A stretch of DNA of 64,000 bases, from positions 3,162,001 to 3,226,000 of the forward strand of contig NZ_LFBU01000001.1 of the NCBI RefSeq assembly GCF_001045555.1, in the 5' to 3' direction. The first letter of the stretch is position 1, and the number at the start of each line of letters is the position of its first letter. The stretch comes from Marinobacter subterrani (GTDB lineage Bacteria > Pseudomonadota > Gammaproteobacteria > Pseudomonadales > Oleiphilaceae). The position numbers and the translations under genes were made by a program. Of this stretch, positions 1 through 7,620 are shown piece by piece. Under the pieces are notes generated by a model. The model ran no database searches, was not told the DNA's origin, and saw only the letters and a list, made by a program, of their open reading frames with translations.

Positions 1-92
1 CACAGATACTGCAATTCGTCACGCAGTGCCCGCTCCCCGTCCGGGGTAATATATCGGGGGCGCACGCCAGCATTACCGGGAGCCTTGCTCAT
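1..92 (-). CDS. greB: Transcription elongation factor GreB, N-terminal fragment
   Basis: The minus strand encodes about 30 residues from an ATG at 92 and runs off the window edge. The end of the fragment, YITPDGERALRDELQYL, resembles the start of the GreB coiled-coil domain (E. coli GreB has a comparable TREGYEKLKQELNYLW). GreB enters the RNA polymerase secondary channel and stimulates transcript cleavage in backtracked complexes. The short charged leader before the conserved part is typical of Pseudomonas/Marinobacter GreB. GreA is the alternative, but the ELQYL segment fits GreB better. Only the N-terminus is visible, so the acidic tip cannot be checked. Confidence 0.7.
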   Translation of the reverse strand, partial: MSKAPGNAGVRPRYITPDGERALRDELQYL

Positions 93-140
93 TGGTTCAC
101 AACATCCTCTGCCACTGGAAATACAGAATCGGGAGATATA

Positions 141-163
141 AAAAAACCCCGTAAAAACGGGGT
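141..163 (-). terminator. Rho-independent terminator reading leftwards
   Basis: Stem ACCCCG (146-151) pairs with CGGGGT (158-163). Read on the minus strand the stem is followed by a run of T (141-145), the classic intrinsic terminator layout. No minus-strand gene lies to its right before 663, so it ends either a short unannotated RNA or a transcript entering from the sensor-kinase operon. It lies upstream of greB, so it also insulates greB. Confidence 0.65.
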
Positions 164-387
164 AAGGCTAGCGCTGTGCTGGAGGGAGAAGCAAGCAACT
201 TGTGCCGGCTTCCAAAGCTACAGTTTCCATTATGCAGATCGGGCATTACACCGGCGTGGCCGCGGAATTACCTTTTGGTCAGGCAGATTGCCGGCCCGGT
301 CGCGCCGGAATTAGGTTGCACACTCTAGGGGCAGGGCATAGATTCGCAGCACCATGTCTTACAGCTTCCCGTTACGGAGAAATCAAC

Positions 388-669
388 ATGAACACTCAAG
401 CACTGCTGAACATCGCGCTGAACGGGGTCGACACCCTGGGTTACCGGCTTGATCAGTTCGGCATCACCGGCAAGGTGAACCGGCATAATATCGCGGCTTT
501 TCTGATGGCCGAGCAGAAGCATCTGGAGGGTGAGTGGGACAGTATTCAGGTACGGGTGAATCGTCGCCGGGCGCAGGTCGAAAAGATCACCCACCAGATT
601 GAGTCCCGCACGGAGGCGCTGGTGAGCCCGCTGCTGTCCCGGCTTAATCGCTTCCGCGCCAGTCAGTGA
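388..669 (+). CDS. Small phasin-like protein of unknown function
   Basis: A 93-residue protein. The chosen ATG at 388 has GGAG about 8 bases upstream; an in-frame upstream extension to 202 has no ribosome site and unlikely composition. The protein has no signal peptide or membrane segment. The C-terminal half is a charged amphipathic helix (RVNRRRAQVEKITHQIESR) followed by ALVSPLLSRLNRF, which resembles short phasin-type granule-binding helices. That likeness is weak and the function is inferred only; a PHA-synthase-like protein at 62798 is the only possible partner in this window. Its last 7 bases overlap the end of the convergent sensor kinase gene. Confidence 0.55.
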   Translation: MNTQALLNIALNGVDTLGYRLDQFGITGKVNRHNIAAFLMAEQKHLEGEWDSIQVRVNRRRAQVEKITHQIESRTEALVSPLLSRLNRFRASQ

Positions 670-2153
670 GTTTCTGCTCCGGTGGTTTCGCTCGGGGCCC
701 GGGTTTCGCCGGCCGCTGAGCCAGCTTGCTGCTCAGCCTGCGCTGCCCGGATCCGTTTCCGGGCCTCGGTGTAGGCAGGCATACGTACGGTGACGGTCAG
801 CCCCGGAGGAGTGTCACCGGGCCTGGTATCGCTCAGAACAATCCGGCCCTGGTGGATTTCGGCAACGGCACTCACCAGGCTCAGTCCAAGCCCGTTACCG
901 GGCAATGAGCGGCTTTTGCCAACCCGATAGAAACGCTGGAAAACCTGATCCTTCTCGGTGTCGGGAATACCGATGCCACTGTCGCGCACTTCAAAGACCG
1001 ATTCGGCCCCCTCCTTGCGGACGGCAACACCGATCACACCATGTTCCGGCGTGTATTTGATGGCGTTATCAATCAGGTTACTCACCATCTGGAACAGCAG
1101 GTCCCGGTCCCCCTCAATCATCACCCCAGCTTGCAGCGACTGCTCAAAGCGCTGGTCCTTGTCTTCTGCCAATGCCTCATAGAGTTCGCAGGCATCGGTT
1201 ACCAGCGCATCCAGCGATACCGGCTTCATATCCGCGGCATTACCGCGGGTCTCGAGCCGCGCAATCCGCAACAGAGCATTGAATGTCGCCAGCAACTGGT
1301 CGGCCTCGGCCACGGCACGGCCGGCCTGCTCCCGTGCCTCGTCGTTATCGACAGACATCAGCGTGGTCTCAAGCTGGTTCCGGAGGCGGGTCAGGGGGGT
1401 GCGAAGATCATGGGCGATGCTGTCGGAGACGTGCCGGATCCCCTCCATGAGATAGACAATTCGGTCGAGCATCTGGTTGAGGTTTTCAGCCAGTTGGTCA
1501 AAATCGTCTTCGGTTCCCCGGGTCGGAATTCTCAGGGACAAATGGCCATTCATGATTCGCCGGGAGGTGTTGTTGATAACCTCAATCCGCCGCGTCGTGC
1601 TCCGGCTCATCAAAAAACCACCGAGCAGCGCAAGCGCGAGGGTGATCCCCATTCCCCAGTTAATGGCGGTTTCGATCACTCGCTTCAGGTTGGTGAGCTC
1701 ATCCACATCCCGACCCACCAGCAAACGAAGCCCGCCCTGCACTTCAAAGATACGGGCACGGGCCAGGCGCTCGGGGCCGGTCCAGCCGACAGATTCATCC
1801 AGCGTGAAATTGATCCAGCCGCTCTCAGACCGACTGCCTTCAGGCCAGGTCTCGATGTTGCCGGCCAGCTTTACGAAGTCGTCGGTTGTCAGCAGGTAAA
1901 TGGATTTGGCGTTGGGGTCGCGGGCGACGCGCTCACGAATAATGGTAATCAGGCCGTTAATGCCACGGCTTCGATACTGTTCCGCCAGACCGGCGATTTC
2001 CGCCTCAATGGTTTCGTCGGTCTGGGCGGTCATGAAGCCCGCTGTTCGCCAGTAGATGAAGGCAAGCAGCAAGAACACCGAGGTGGCAAACACCACCATA
2101 TACAACAGGGCTAGCTGAAAAGACGAAGTCCGGAGCTGACTAAGCAGTTTCAC
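663..2153 (-). CDS. Two-component sensor histidine kinase (OmpR-partner type)
   Basis: A 496-residue inner-membrane kinase. TM1 lies near residues 12-35, then a periplasmic sensor loop of about 130 residues, TM2 near 166-184, a HAMP linker, and a HisKA domain with the phosphoacceptor in AHDLRTPLTRL (His248). The ATPase domain shows the N box NLIDNAIKY (359-367), G1 DSGIGIP (391-397) and G2 GNGLGLSL. The start is set at GTG 2153, which overlaps the end of the response regulator gene by 14 bases, a sign of translational coupling; a longer reading to 2222 would run deep into the regulator. The kinase presumably phosphorylates the regulator encoded just upstream. The periplasmic loop has no recognisable ligand motif, so the signal is unknown. 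Confidence 0.9.
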   Translation of the reverse strand: MKLLSQLRTSSFQLALLYMVVFATSVFLLLAFIYWRTAGFMTAQTDETIEAEIAGLAEQYRSRGINGLITIIRERVARDPNAKSIYLLTTDDFVKLAGNIETWPEGSRSESGWINFTLDESVGWTGPERLARARIFEVQGGLRLLVGRDVDELTNLKRVIETAINWGMGITLALALLGGFLMSRSTTRRIEVINNTSRRIMNGHLSLRIPTRGTEDDFDQLAENLNQMLDRIVYLMEGIRHVSDSIAHDLRTPLTRLRNQLETTLMSVDNDEAREQAGRAVAEADQLLATFNALLRIARLETRGNAADMKPVSLDALVTDACELYEALAEDKDQRFEQSLQAGVMIEGDRDLLFQMVSNLIDNAIKYTPEHGVIGVAVRKEGAESVFEVRDSGIGIPDTEKDQVFQRFYRVGKSRSLPGNGLGLSLVSAVAEIHQGRIVLSDTRPGDTPPGLTVTVRMPAYTEARKRIRAAQAEQQAGSAAGETRAPSETTGAETH

Positions 2154-2820
2154 GTAACATGTACCCTGCTCCCCGGATGGTTTGCAGCAAGGGAGTCTCG
2201 AATTCCTTATCGATCTTGGCACGCAGACGACTGATGTGCACGTCGATGACGTTGGTCTGGGGGTCGAAATGGTAGTCCCAGACTTTCTCCAGCAACATGG
2301 TCCGGGTAACCACCTGGCCCGCGTTACGCATCAGGTACTCCAGTAGCCGGAATTCACGGGGCTGCACATCAATGTTCTGACCCGCCCGCTTGACAGTCCG
2401 GGCCAGCAGATCCATTTCCAGATCCGCTACCCGCAACACCGTTTCGGTTTCCGCCGACTGCCGGTTACGCCGGACCAGTGATTCGATCCGGGCCAGCAAC
2501 TCGGTAAAGGAAAACGGCTTGGTGAGGTAATCGTCACCACCACCCCGCAAGCCTTCAACCCGGTCGTCCACATCGCCCAGGGCGCTCAGGATCAGAACAG
2601 GCACCTGGTTTCCGGTGGCGCGGACAGTCTTGATGATGGACAGCCCGTCCATTCCCGGCAGCATGCGGTCGACAATCATGATGTCGTAGTCTTCACTGGC
2701 CGCCATCATCATGCCTTCCTTGCCGTCGGCCGCATGGTCTACTACGAAGTCGGATTCCTTCAGCCCTTTGACAAGATAATTTGCTACATCCTGATCGTCT
2801 TCGATTACCAGCGCTTTCAC
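2140..2820 (-). CDS. OmpR/PhoB-family response regulator
   Basis: A 226-residue regulator. The receiver domain (1-120) has acidic residues EDD at 7-9, phosphoacceptor Asp51 in MIVDRMLPGMDG and Lys101 in TKPF. The winged-helix DNA-binding domain fills the C-terminus and ends RGAGYMLRETA, typical of the OmpR/PhoB class. It is the first gene of a two-gene operon with the kinase downstream, with overlapping reading frames. Sequence likeness to QseB/PmrA-type regulators is general only, so no name is assigned. No clear direct-repeat operator was found in the 103 bases upstream. Confidence 0.92.
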   Translation of the reverse strand: MKALVIEDDQDVANYLVKGLKESDFVVDHAADGKEGMMMAASEDYDIMIVDRMLPGMDGLSIIKTVRATGNQVPVLILSALGDVDDRVEGLRGGGDDYLTKPFSFTELLARIESLVRRNRQSAETETVLRVADLEMDLLARTVKRAGQNIDVQPREFRLLEYLMRNAGQVVTRTMLLEKVWDYHFDPQTNVIDVHISRLRAKIDKEFETPLLQTIRGAGYMLRETA

Positions 2821-2923
2821 CGACTCTCCTCCCGATAGCGGATTACATTAACGACAAGGGTACGAAGAACTTGGTAAGCCGGCCAGTTACGATCTTGTAA
2901 GAGGGTGTCGCCTATGGCGACGG

Positions 2924-3703
2924 TCACCCCTGCCCAGAAAACCAGCCCAGGCTTGCCCCCGTGGCGCCTGTGGGCCGGTACTCGGCACCAACCCAGCCTT
3001 CATACCCCATCCGATCAATGGCTGCAAAAACATTCGAAAAGTTAATCTCCCCGGTGCCCGGCTCATGGCGCCCGGGATTATCCGCGAACTGAATATGGCC
3101 AATCCAAGGCAACAGGCACTCCATTGAGCGCACGAGATCCCCTTCCATGATCTGCATGTGGTAAAGATCATACTGCAGCCGAACGTTGTCTGCGTCCACT
3201 GCTTCAATCAGGGCAAGCACCTTGCCAGACGTATCCAGCAAGAAACCTGGCATGTCCACCCGTGAATTAATCGCCTCCAGACACAGGGTTATGTCCTGTT
3301 CTGCCAGCTTACCGGCTGCCCAGGTAACGTTGTCCTCCAGCGTCTGCCACGCAATGTCCTCGGAAAGAGTCGCCGGCTTCAGCCCGGCCAGACAGTTCAC
3401 CGTCCGGCAGCCCAGCGCGCCGGCATAATCAATCGCCTGATCGACTCCGGCCCGGAACTCCTCAACCCGGTCCGGCAGGCAGGCTATGCCCCGCTCACCG
3501 GCACCCCAGTCGCCCGGCGGCAGGTTGAACAGCACCTGGGTCAACTGATTGTCGCTCAGCATCTGGCCAAGCAGGTCTTTCGGATAGGCATAGGGAAACA
3601 GGTACTCCACCCCCACAAACCCAGCGGCCCGAGCCATGGCAAAGCGCTCGGTAAAATCGACCTCGGTGAACAGCATGGACAGATTGGCAGCAAAACGGGG
3701 CAT
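2924..3703 (-). CDS. hyi: Hydroxypyruvate isomerase
   Basis: A 259-residue TIM-barrel protein of the AP-endonuclease-2 (sugar-isomerase-like) fold. It interconverts hydroxypyruvate and tartronate semialdehyde in glyoxylate use. Recognisable segments are the start PRFAANLSMLFTEVDF, then LCLEAINSRVDMPGF with a metal-ligand Glu, QYDLYHMQ and HIQFADNPGRHEPGTGEI, all in the family order. The start is ATG 3703, 8 bases past the stop of glxR; an upstream in-frame reading to 3754 would overlap glxR and is rejected. It forms a two-gene operon with glxR. Glyoxylate carboligase (gcl), the usual partner, is not in this window. Confidence 0.88.
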   Translation of the reverse strand: MPRFAANLSMLFTEVDFTERFAMARAAGFVGVEYLFPYAYPKDLLGQMLSDNQLTQVLFNLPPGDWGAGERGIACLPDRVEEFRAGVDQAIDYAGALGCRTVNCLAGLKPATLSEDIAWQTLEDNVTWAAGKLAEQDITLCLEAINSRVDMPGFLLDTSGKVLALIEAVDADNVRLQYDLYHMQIMEGDLVRSMECLLPWIGHIQFADNPGRHEPGTGEINFSNVFAAIDRMGYEGWVGAEYRPTGATGASLGWFSGQG

Positions 3704-3710
3704 GGTGTCG

Positions 3711-4622
3711 TTACTCTTTCGGGCCGCGGCCAAGCGAACCAAGCAAGGCACCATTCAGATGCTCCAGCTCCAGCAGCAGGCCGCTGTGGTCAACATCGCT
3801 GTGGCCATTGGCCACCAGCGACAGATATTCATTGTGGGTCTGCTGGGCCAGCGGCAGAGTCAAACCTTCAGCGCGGGCCTCATCCAGAATCATCCGCATG
3901 TCCTTGAGCTGAATCCGGGCCGGCGCACCGGGCGCAAAGTCCCGGTCAATCATCCGCTGGCCGTGCAGTTCCAGAATCCGGCTACCGGCAAAACCGCCCA
4001 TCAAAGCTTTCCGAACCGCCGCCGGATCGGCCCCACCCCTGGCCGCCAGCAACAGCGCCTCGGACACAGCCCCGATGGTAATCCCGACAATCGCCTGGTT
4101 GGCCAGCTTGGCCAGCTGGCCGGACCCAACCGGCCCGATCCTCGTGCATTTGCCCAGCACCTCAAACACCGGCCTGGCCCGATCAACATCCGCCTCTGTC
4201 CCCCCGGCCATGATGCTCAAACGCGCCTCAGACGCACCCACAGTGCCTCCGGAGACCGGCGCGTCGACATACCCGGCACCCTGCTCCACCGCCAGTGACG
4301 CATGGCGACGAGCCACGGAGGGCTGAACCGAGCTCATGTCAATTACCAGTGCACCCGGCTTCAGAGCCTCAATCGCACCCTGGGCCACCAGCACCTGCTC
4401 CACCACATCGCTGCTTTCCAGCATGGTGATCACCATGTCGGCATTGGCAACCGCTGCTGCCGGCGATTTTGCGATGGTTGCCTCGGAGGAAAACGGTTCA
4501 CACTTGCTGGTGGTCCGGTTCCACAAAATCATCGGGAAACCTGCATCGAGAAGATTGCGGGTCATCGGCGCGCCCATAAGGCCAATACCAAGAAAGGCGA
4601 TGTGTGGATAATTCGAGGTCAT
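3711..4622 (-). CDS. glxR: 2-hydroxy-3-oxopropionate (tartronate semialdehyde) reductase
   Basis: A 303-residue beta-hydroxyacid dehydrogenase that reduces tartronate semialdehyde to D-glycerate. The N-terminal Rossmann fold has FLGIGLMGAPM (residues 10-20), the substrate-binding signature DAPVSGG lies at 120-126, and the catalytic lysine is in GSGQLAKLANQ (Lys172). Length and motif spacing are normal. It is the first gene of the pair with hyi. The generic alternative is a 3-hydroxyisobutyrate dehydrogenase, but the hyi neighbour favours the tartronate semialdehyde role. A long inverted repeat (4653-4751) lies just upstream of the start. Confidence 0.88.
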   Translation of the reverse strand: MTSNYPHIAFLGIGLMGAPMTRNLLDAGFPMILWNRTTSKCEPFSSEATIAKSPAAAVANADMVITMLESSDVVEQVLVAQGAIEALKPGALVIDMSSVQPSVARRHASLAVEQGAGYVDAPVSGGTVGASEARLSIMAGGTEADVDRARPVFEVLGKCTRIGPVGSGQLAKLANQAIVGITIGAVSEALLLAARGGADPAAVRKALMGGFAGSRILELHGQRMIDRDFAPGAPARIQLKDMRMILDEARAEGLTLPLAQQTHNEYLSLVANGHSDVDHSGLLLELEHLNGALLGSLGRGPKE

Positions 4623-4652
4623 TTTTATTCGGCCCTTGCATCAAATGTTCAG

Positions 4653-4751
4653 GACGGGATGGGGTGGGGCCTTCCAAAACTGTGCGGAGCCCAAGCGCCA
4701 CATGGATGTGCCGCAAGGAGCGTGTTTTGGAAGGCCCCACCCCATCCCGTC
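4653..4751. repeat. Long inverted repeat, hairpin family copy 1
   Basis: A perfect 28-bp inverted repeat: arm 4653-4680 (starting GACGGGATGG) is exactly complementary to 4724-4751, around a 43-base core (4681-4723). The core contains a smaller palindrome CACATGGATGTG and, read on the plus strand, AAGCGCCACATGGATG. Its core is related to those of the repeats at 53495 and 62638, although the arms are not. It lies between the glxR start and the rpoH terminator. Short open frames through it are by-products of the palindrome. Confidence 0.85.
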
Positions 4752-4782
4752 TTCCACGGAGTCCAACTAACGATTATACAAA

Positions 4783-4819
4783 CAAAAACGCCACCAACCG
4801 GAACCGGTGGTGGCGTTTT
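4783..4819 (-). terminator. Intrinsic terminator of rpoH
   Basis: Left arm AAACGCCACCAACCGG and right arm CCGGTGGTGGCGTTT pair with one bulged A. Read on the minus strand the stem ends in a run of T at 4783-4787. It lies 34 bases past the rpoH stop. Confidence 0.85.
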
Positions 4820-4852
4820 GAACAACGTGGCCATCTAAGGCCAGCCGATAAG

Positions 4853-5713
4853 TCAGGCCGCCTCAGACATCTGCACACGAATCTTCTTCATCGCATTTTT
4901 CTCAAGCTGACGAATCCGCTCCGCAGATACGCCATACTTGTCAGCCAACTCATGCAGGGTCGACTTGCTCTCGGACAACCAGCGCTCGCGCAGAATATCC
5001 TGGCTGCGCTCATCCAGCTGCTCGAGAGCCTGCATCAGGCGACCATTGGAATCCTCCGACCAGTCGGAATTCTCCAACTGGGTGGCCGGATTGCTGCGAG
5101 CATCTTCAAGGTAATACGCCGGCGCCTGATAGGCACTGTCCTCGTCATCGTCCATCGGGCCATCAAACGCGGTGTCATGGGAGGCCAGCCGGCCTTCCAT
5201 TTCCCGGACCACCTTGGGCGCGACACCCAGATCTTCCGCCACCGCATTCAGCTCATCGTGGCTGAGCCAGGCCAGCTTCTTCTTCTGGCTGCGCAGATTG
5301 AAGAACAGCTTGCGCTGGGCCTTGGTGGTGGCCACTTTCACAATCCGCCAGTTGCGCAGAATGAACTCATGAATCTCGGCCTTGATCCAGTGCACGGCAA
5401 ACGACACCAGCCGAACCCCGTACTCCGGATTGAAGCGCTTGACCGCTTTCATCAGGCCGACATTGCCTTCCTGAATCAGGTCTGCCTGGGCCAGACCATA
5501 ACCCGAGTAGCTGCGGGCAATATGGATCACGAAGCGCAGGTGTGACATAACCAGATAGCGGGCTGCGTCCACGTCGCCCTCATAGTGAAGCCGTTCGGCC
5601 AGCTCCCGCTCTTCGTCCGCTGTGAGCACCGGAATGCGACTCGCAGCCTGAATATACGACTCGAGATTTGCCCCCGGAACCAGTCTGTCAACCAGCTGTA
5701 AACTCGTACCCAT
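4853..5713 (-). CDS. rpoH: RNA polymerase heat-shock sigma factor RpoH (sigma-32)
   Basis: A 286-residue sigma-70 family factor. Region 2 is seen as [19 protein letters not shown] followed by [18 protein letters not shown]. The RpoH-specific box QRKLFFNLR comes next, and region 4 ends with the helix-turn-helix [19 protein letters not shown]. The start ATG 5713 has CGGAGG 9 bases upstream. It directs core polymerase to heat-shock promoters; its position beside ftsEXY is conserved in gammaproteobacteria. The 194 bases upstream, shared with the end of ftsX, are AT-rich and should hold its promoters. Whether the mRNA carries a thermosensor hairpin cannot be judged by eye. Confidence 0.96.
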   Translation of the reverse strand: MGTSLQLVDRLVPGANLESYIQAASRIPVLTADEERELAERLHYEGDVDAARYLVMSHLRFVIHIARSYSGYGLAQADLIQEGNVGLMKAVKRFNPEYGVRLVSFAVHWIKAEIHEFILRNWRIVKVATTKAQRKLFFNLRSQKKKLAWLSHDELNAVAEDLGVAPKVVREMEGRLASHDTAFDGPMDDDEDSAYQAPAYYLEDARSNPATQLENSDWSEDSNGRLMQALEQLDERSQDILRERWLSESKSTLHELADKYGVSAERIRQLEKNAMKKIRVQMSEAA

Positions 5714-5907
5714 GTTTAACCTCCGAACCCGACGGGCCTTGAATGTACCAACAATTCTTTAGACCGCCAAGAACTTTGAAAGTTCCCGAATTTCCCAGTA
5801 AACCTTTGTTAATCAAATACCTGGGAAATCCACCTTCCCTTTAGCAACTTTCACCCTAGCTCAGTTGAAGTTGCTTTAACAATACGCTTTTCCCGCAATC
5901 CGGATCA

Positions 5908-6912
5908 TTACCCTCCGGCAATGTCGCCGGGCTCAATGTCATCCAGATGGCGTTTGACCGCGACCCAGGCGCCCAGCCAGCCTAGCAGCATTGCGACAAT
6001 AATCAACGCCAGGGCACCATCAAAACTCAACCCGTTGAGCGAGAAGTCACTCCGGTACAGCCCGGCCAGCCGCTCTATGGGCCCACTGAGCCACCAAAGC
6101 GACAGTTGCAGCAGTATCAGCGCAACGACCCCGCCCCCCAGACCAAACCAGGCACCGGTATAGAGAAAGGGCCTGCGCACGAAGCCATCGGTGCCGCCCA
6201 CCAGCTTGGCAACGAGAATCTCATCCCGCCGGCTCTCGATCGACAGCCGCACGGTATTCCCGATGACCAGTACCACGGCAGCCGAGAGCAGGAAAGCCAG
6301 GGCCCAGACAGCTCTGGCCAGCAGCTCAGTCATGGCATTGAGGCGCTGCAACCAGCCCAGATCCACCTGAACCTGCTCAAATTCCTCCATGCCCTCCAGA
6401 AAGCGAACCAGCGCTTCCACACCGCTGGCCGAACGGGCGCTTTCCTCGGGTGTCACCAGCAGCGTGTGCGGCAAGGGGTTTTCCCCCAGGTAATCCAGGG
6501 CATCTTCAAGACCGGAAGACGCCCGGAACTCTTTCAGGGCCTGTTCGCGGTCGACCAGCTCGACACTGGCGATCCGGCCATCTCTGGCAATTTCATCACG
6601 CAGCTGCCGGGCCTGTTCCAGGGGTACGCCCAGGTCGAAATAGGCCGTCACCCGTGCACTGCTCTCCCAGCCTGCACTGACACCCTGCAGGCTGGTCAGC
6701 AGCAACAGCAGTGCGACCGGCAGCGCCAGCGCCACCCCCATCACCGTCCAGGTCATCAGGCTGGCAACCGGGGTATGCCACAGGCGCTGCCCACTGTCCC
6801 GGGCAACCTTGCGGTGGTGGTTCAGGTAACTTTCCGCCTGCTCGCGCCATGCCGAGCGGGCGCGGTTGGCCCCGCGGGCCTGCTCCGGCTTCCGGCGTGG
6901 GTCAGTGGCCAC
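5908..6912 (-). CDS. ftsX: Cell-division ABC transporter permease subunit FtsX
   Basis: A 334-residue inner-membrane protein. A basic cytoplasmic N-terminus of about 60 residues precedes TM1 (near VMGVALALPVALLLLL), then a periplasmic domain of about 130 residues, and three further membrane helices, the FtsX topology. The start is set at GTG 6912, which has GGGAGG six bases upstream and overlaps the ftsE stop; an ATG at 6939 would place the ribosome site inside the gene. FtsX with FtsE controls septal murein hydrolases through its periplasmic domain in other bacteria. It is the last gene of ftsY-ftsE-ftsX. Confidence 0.93.
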   Translation of the reverse strand: MATDPRRKPEQARGANRARSAWREQAESYLNHHRKVARDSGQRLWHTPVASLMTWTVMGVALALPVALLLLLTSLQGVSAGWESSARVTAYFDLGVPLEQARQLRDEIARDGRIASVELVDREQALKEFRASSGLEDALDYLGENPLPHTLLVTPEESARSASGVEALVRFLEGMEEFEQVQVDLGWLQRLNAMTELLARAVWALAFLLSAAVVLVIGNTVRLSIESRRDEILVAKLVGGTDGFVRRPFLYTGAWFGLGGGVVALILLQLSLWWLSGPIERLAGLYRSDFSLNGLSFDGALALIIVAMLLGWLGAWVAVKRHLDDIEPGDIAGG

Positions 6913-7591
6913 TGATACCTCCCGCCACCGGCGCACCATCCGCGGTCAGGCGCCCGTGGTCAAGGGCCAGTGTCCGCCGCCCCATCTCATTGATCAGGAC
7001 AATGTCGTGGCTGGCAATCAACACGGTAACGCCCACCTGGCTGAACTGGCCAAACAGATTCATGATGTCGGCAGACAGCTCCGGATCAAGGTTACCGGTG
7101 GGCTCATCCGCCAGCAGGACCGGGGGCTTGTTGACCACCGCCCGGGCAATACCCACCCGCTGCTGCTCCCCCCCCGAGAGCTGCATCGGGTTCATCTTTT
7201 CCTTGCTCAGCAACCCCACTTTATCGAGCGCGGCACGAACCCGGCGCCCGGTATCCCGGGGGGAAGCTCCCATGACCTCCAGCGGCATGGCCACGTTGTC
7301 AAAAACCGTACGGTCAAACAGCAACTGGTGGTTCTGGAACACCACGCCGATATGGCGGCGGACGTAGGGAATCTGGCGGCGCGGCAACCGGTTCAGCACC
7401 TGGCCCCCAACGATCACTTCGCCAGCAGTGGGGCGCTCCATCACCATGATCAGTTTCAGCAGGGTACTTTTACCGGCACCCGAATGACCGGTGAGAAACA
7501 CCATCTCACCTCGCCCCAGCTCAAAATTCACCTGGCGCAGGGCGGTGTGATCACTGTCGTATCGCTTGGTGACCTGACGAAACTCAATCAT
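6902..7591 (-). CDS. ftsE: Cell-division ABC transporter ATP-binding protein FtsE
   Basis: A 229-residue ABC ATPase. Walker A GHSGAGKST (35-43), signature LSGGEQQRV, and Walker B VLLADEPTGNLD are intact, and LIASHDI carries the switch histidine. It binds FtsX at the septum and couples ATP use to peptidoglycan hydrolase activation. The gene lies between ftsY (29-base gap) and ftsX (11-base overlap), the standard gammaproteobacterial order. The length is normal. Confidence 0.96.
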   Translation of the reverse strand: MIEFRQVTKRYDSDHTALRQVNFELGRGEMVFLTGHSGAGKSTLLKLIMVMERPTAGEVIVGGQVLNRLPRRQIPYVRRHIGVVFQNHQLLFDRTVFDNVAMPLEVMGASPRDTGRRVRAALDKVGLLSKEKMNPMQLSGGEQQRVGIARAVVNKPPVLLADEPTGNLDPELSADIMNLFGQFSQVGVTVLIASHDIVLINEMGRRTLALDHGRLTADGAPVAGGISGH

Positions 7592-7620
7592 GGGTGGCTA
7601 CCGCTGGGCTCGATTCCGGG

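Noticed and set aside
1041..2114. A 357-codon plus-strand frame opposite the sensor kinase
   Set aside because: The kinase frame on the minus strand has all HisKA/HATPase motifs. The plus frame is Pro/His/Gln-rich shadow.
4604..5545. A plus-strand frame running from copy 1 of the long repeat through rpoH
   Set aside because: It combines the palindrome and the rpoH antisense strand, with no ribosome site or family likeness.
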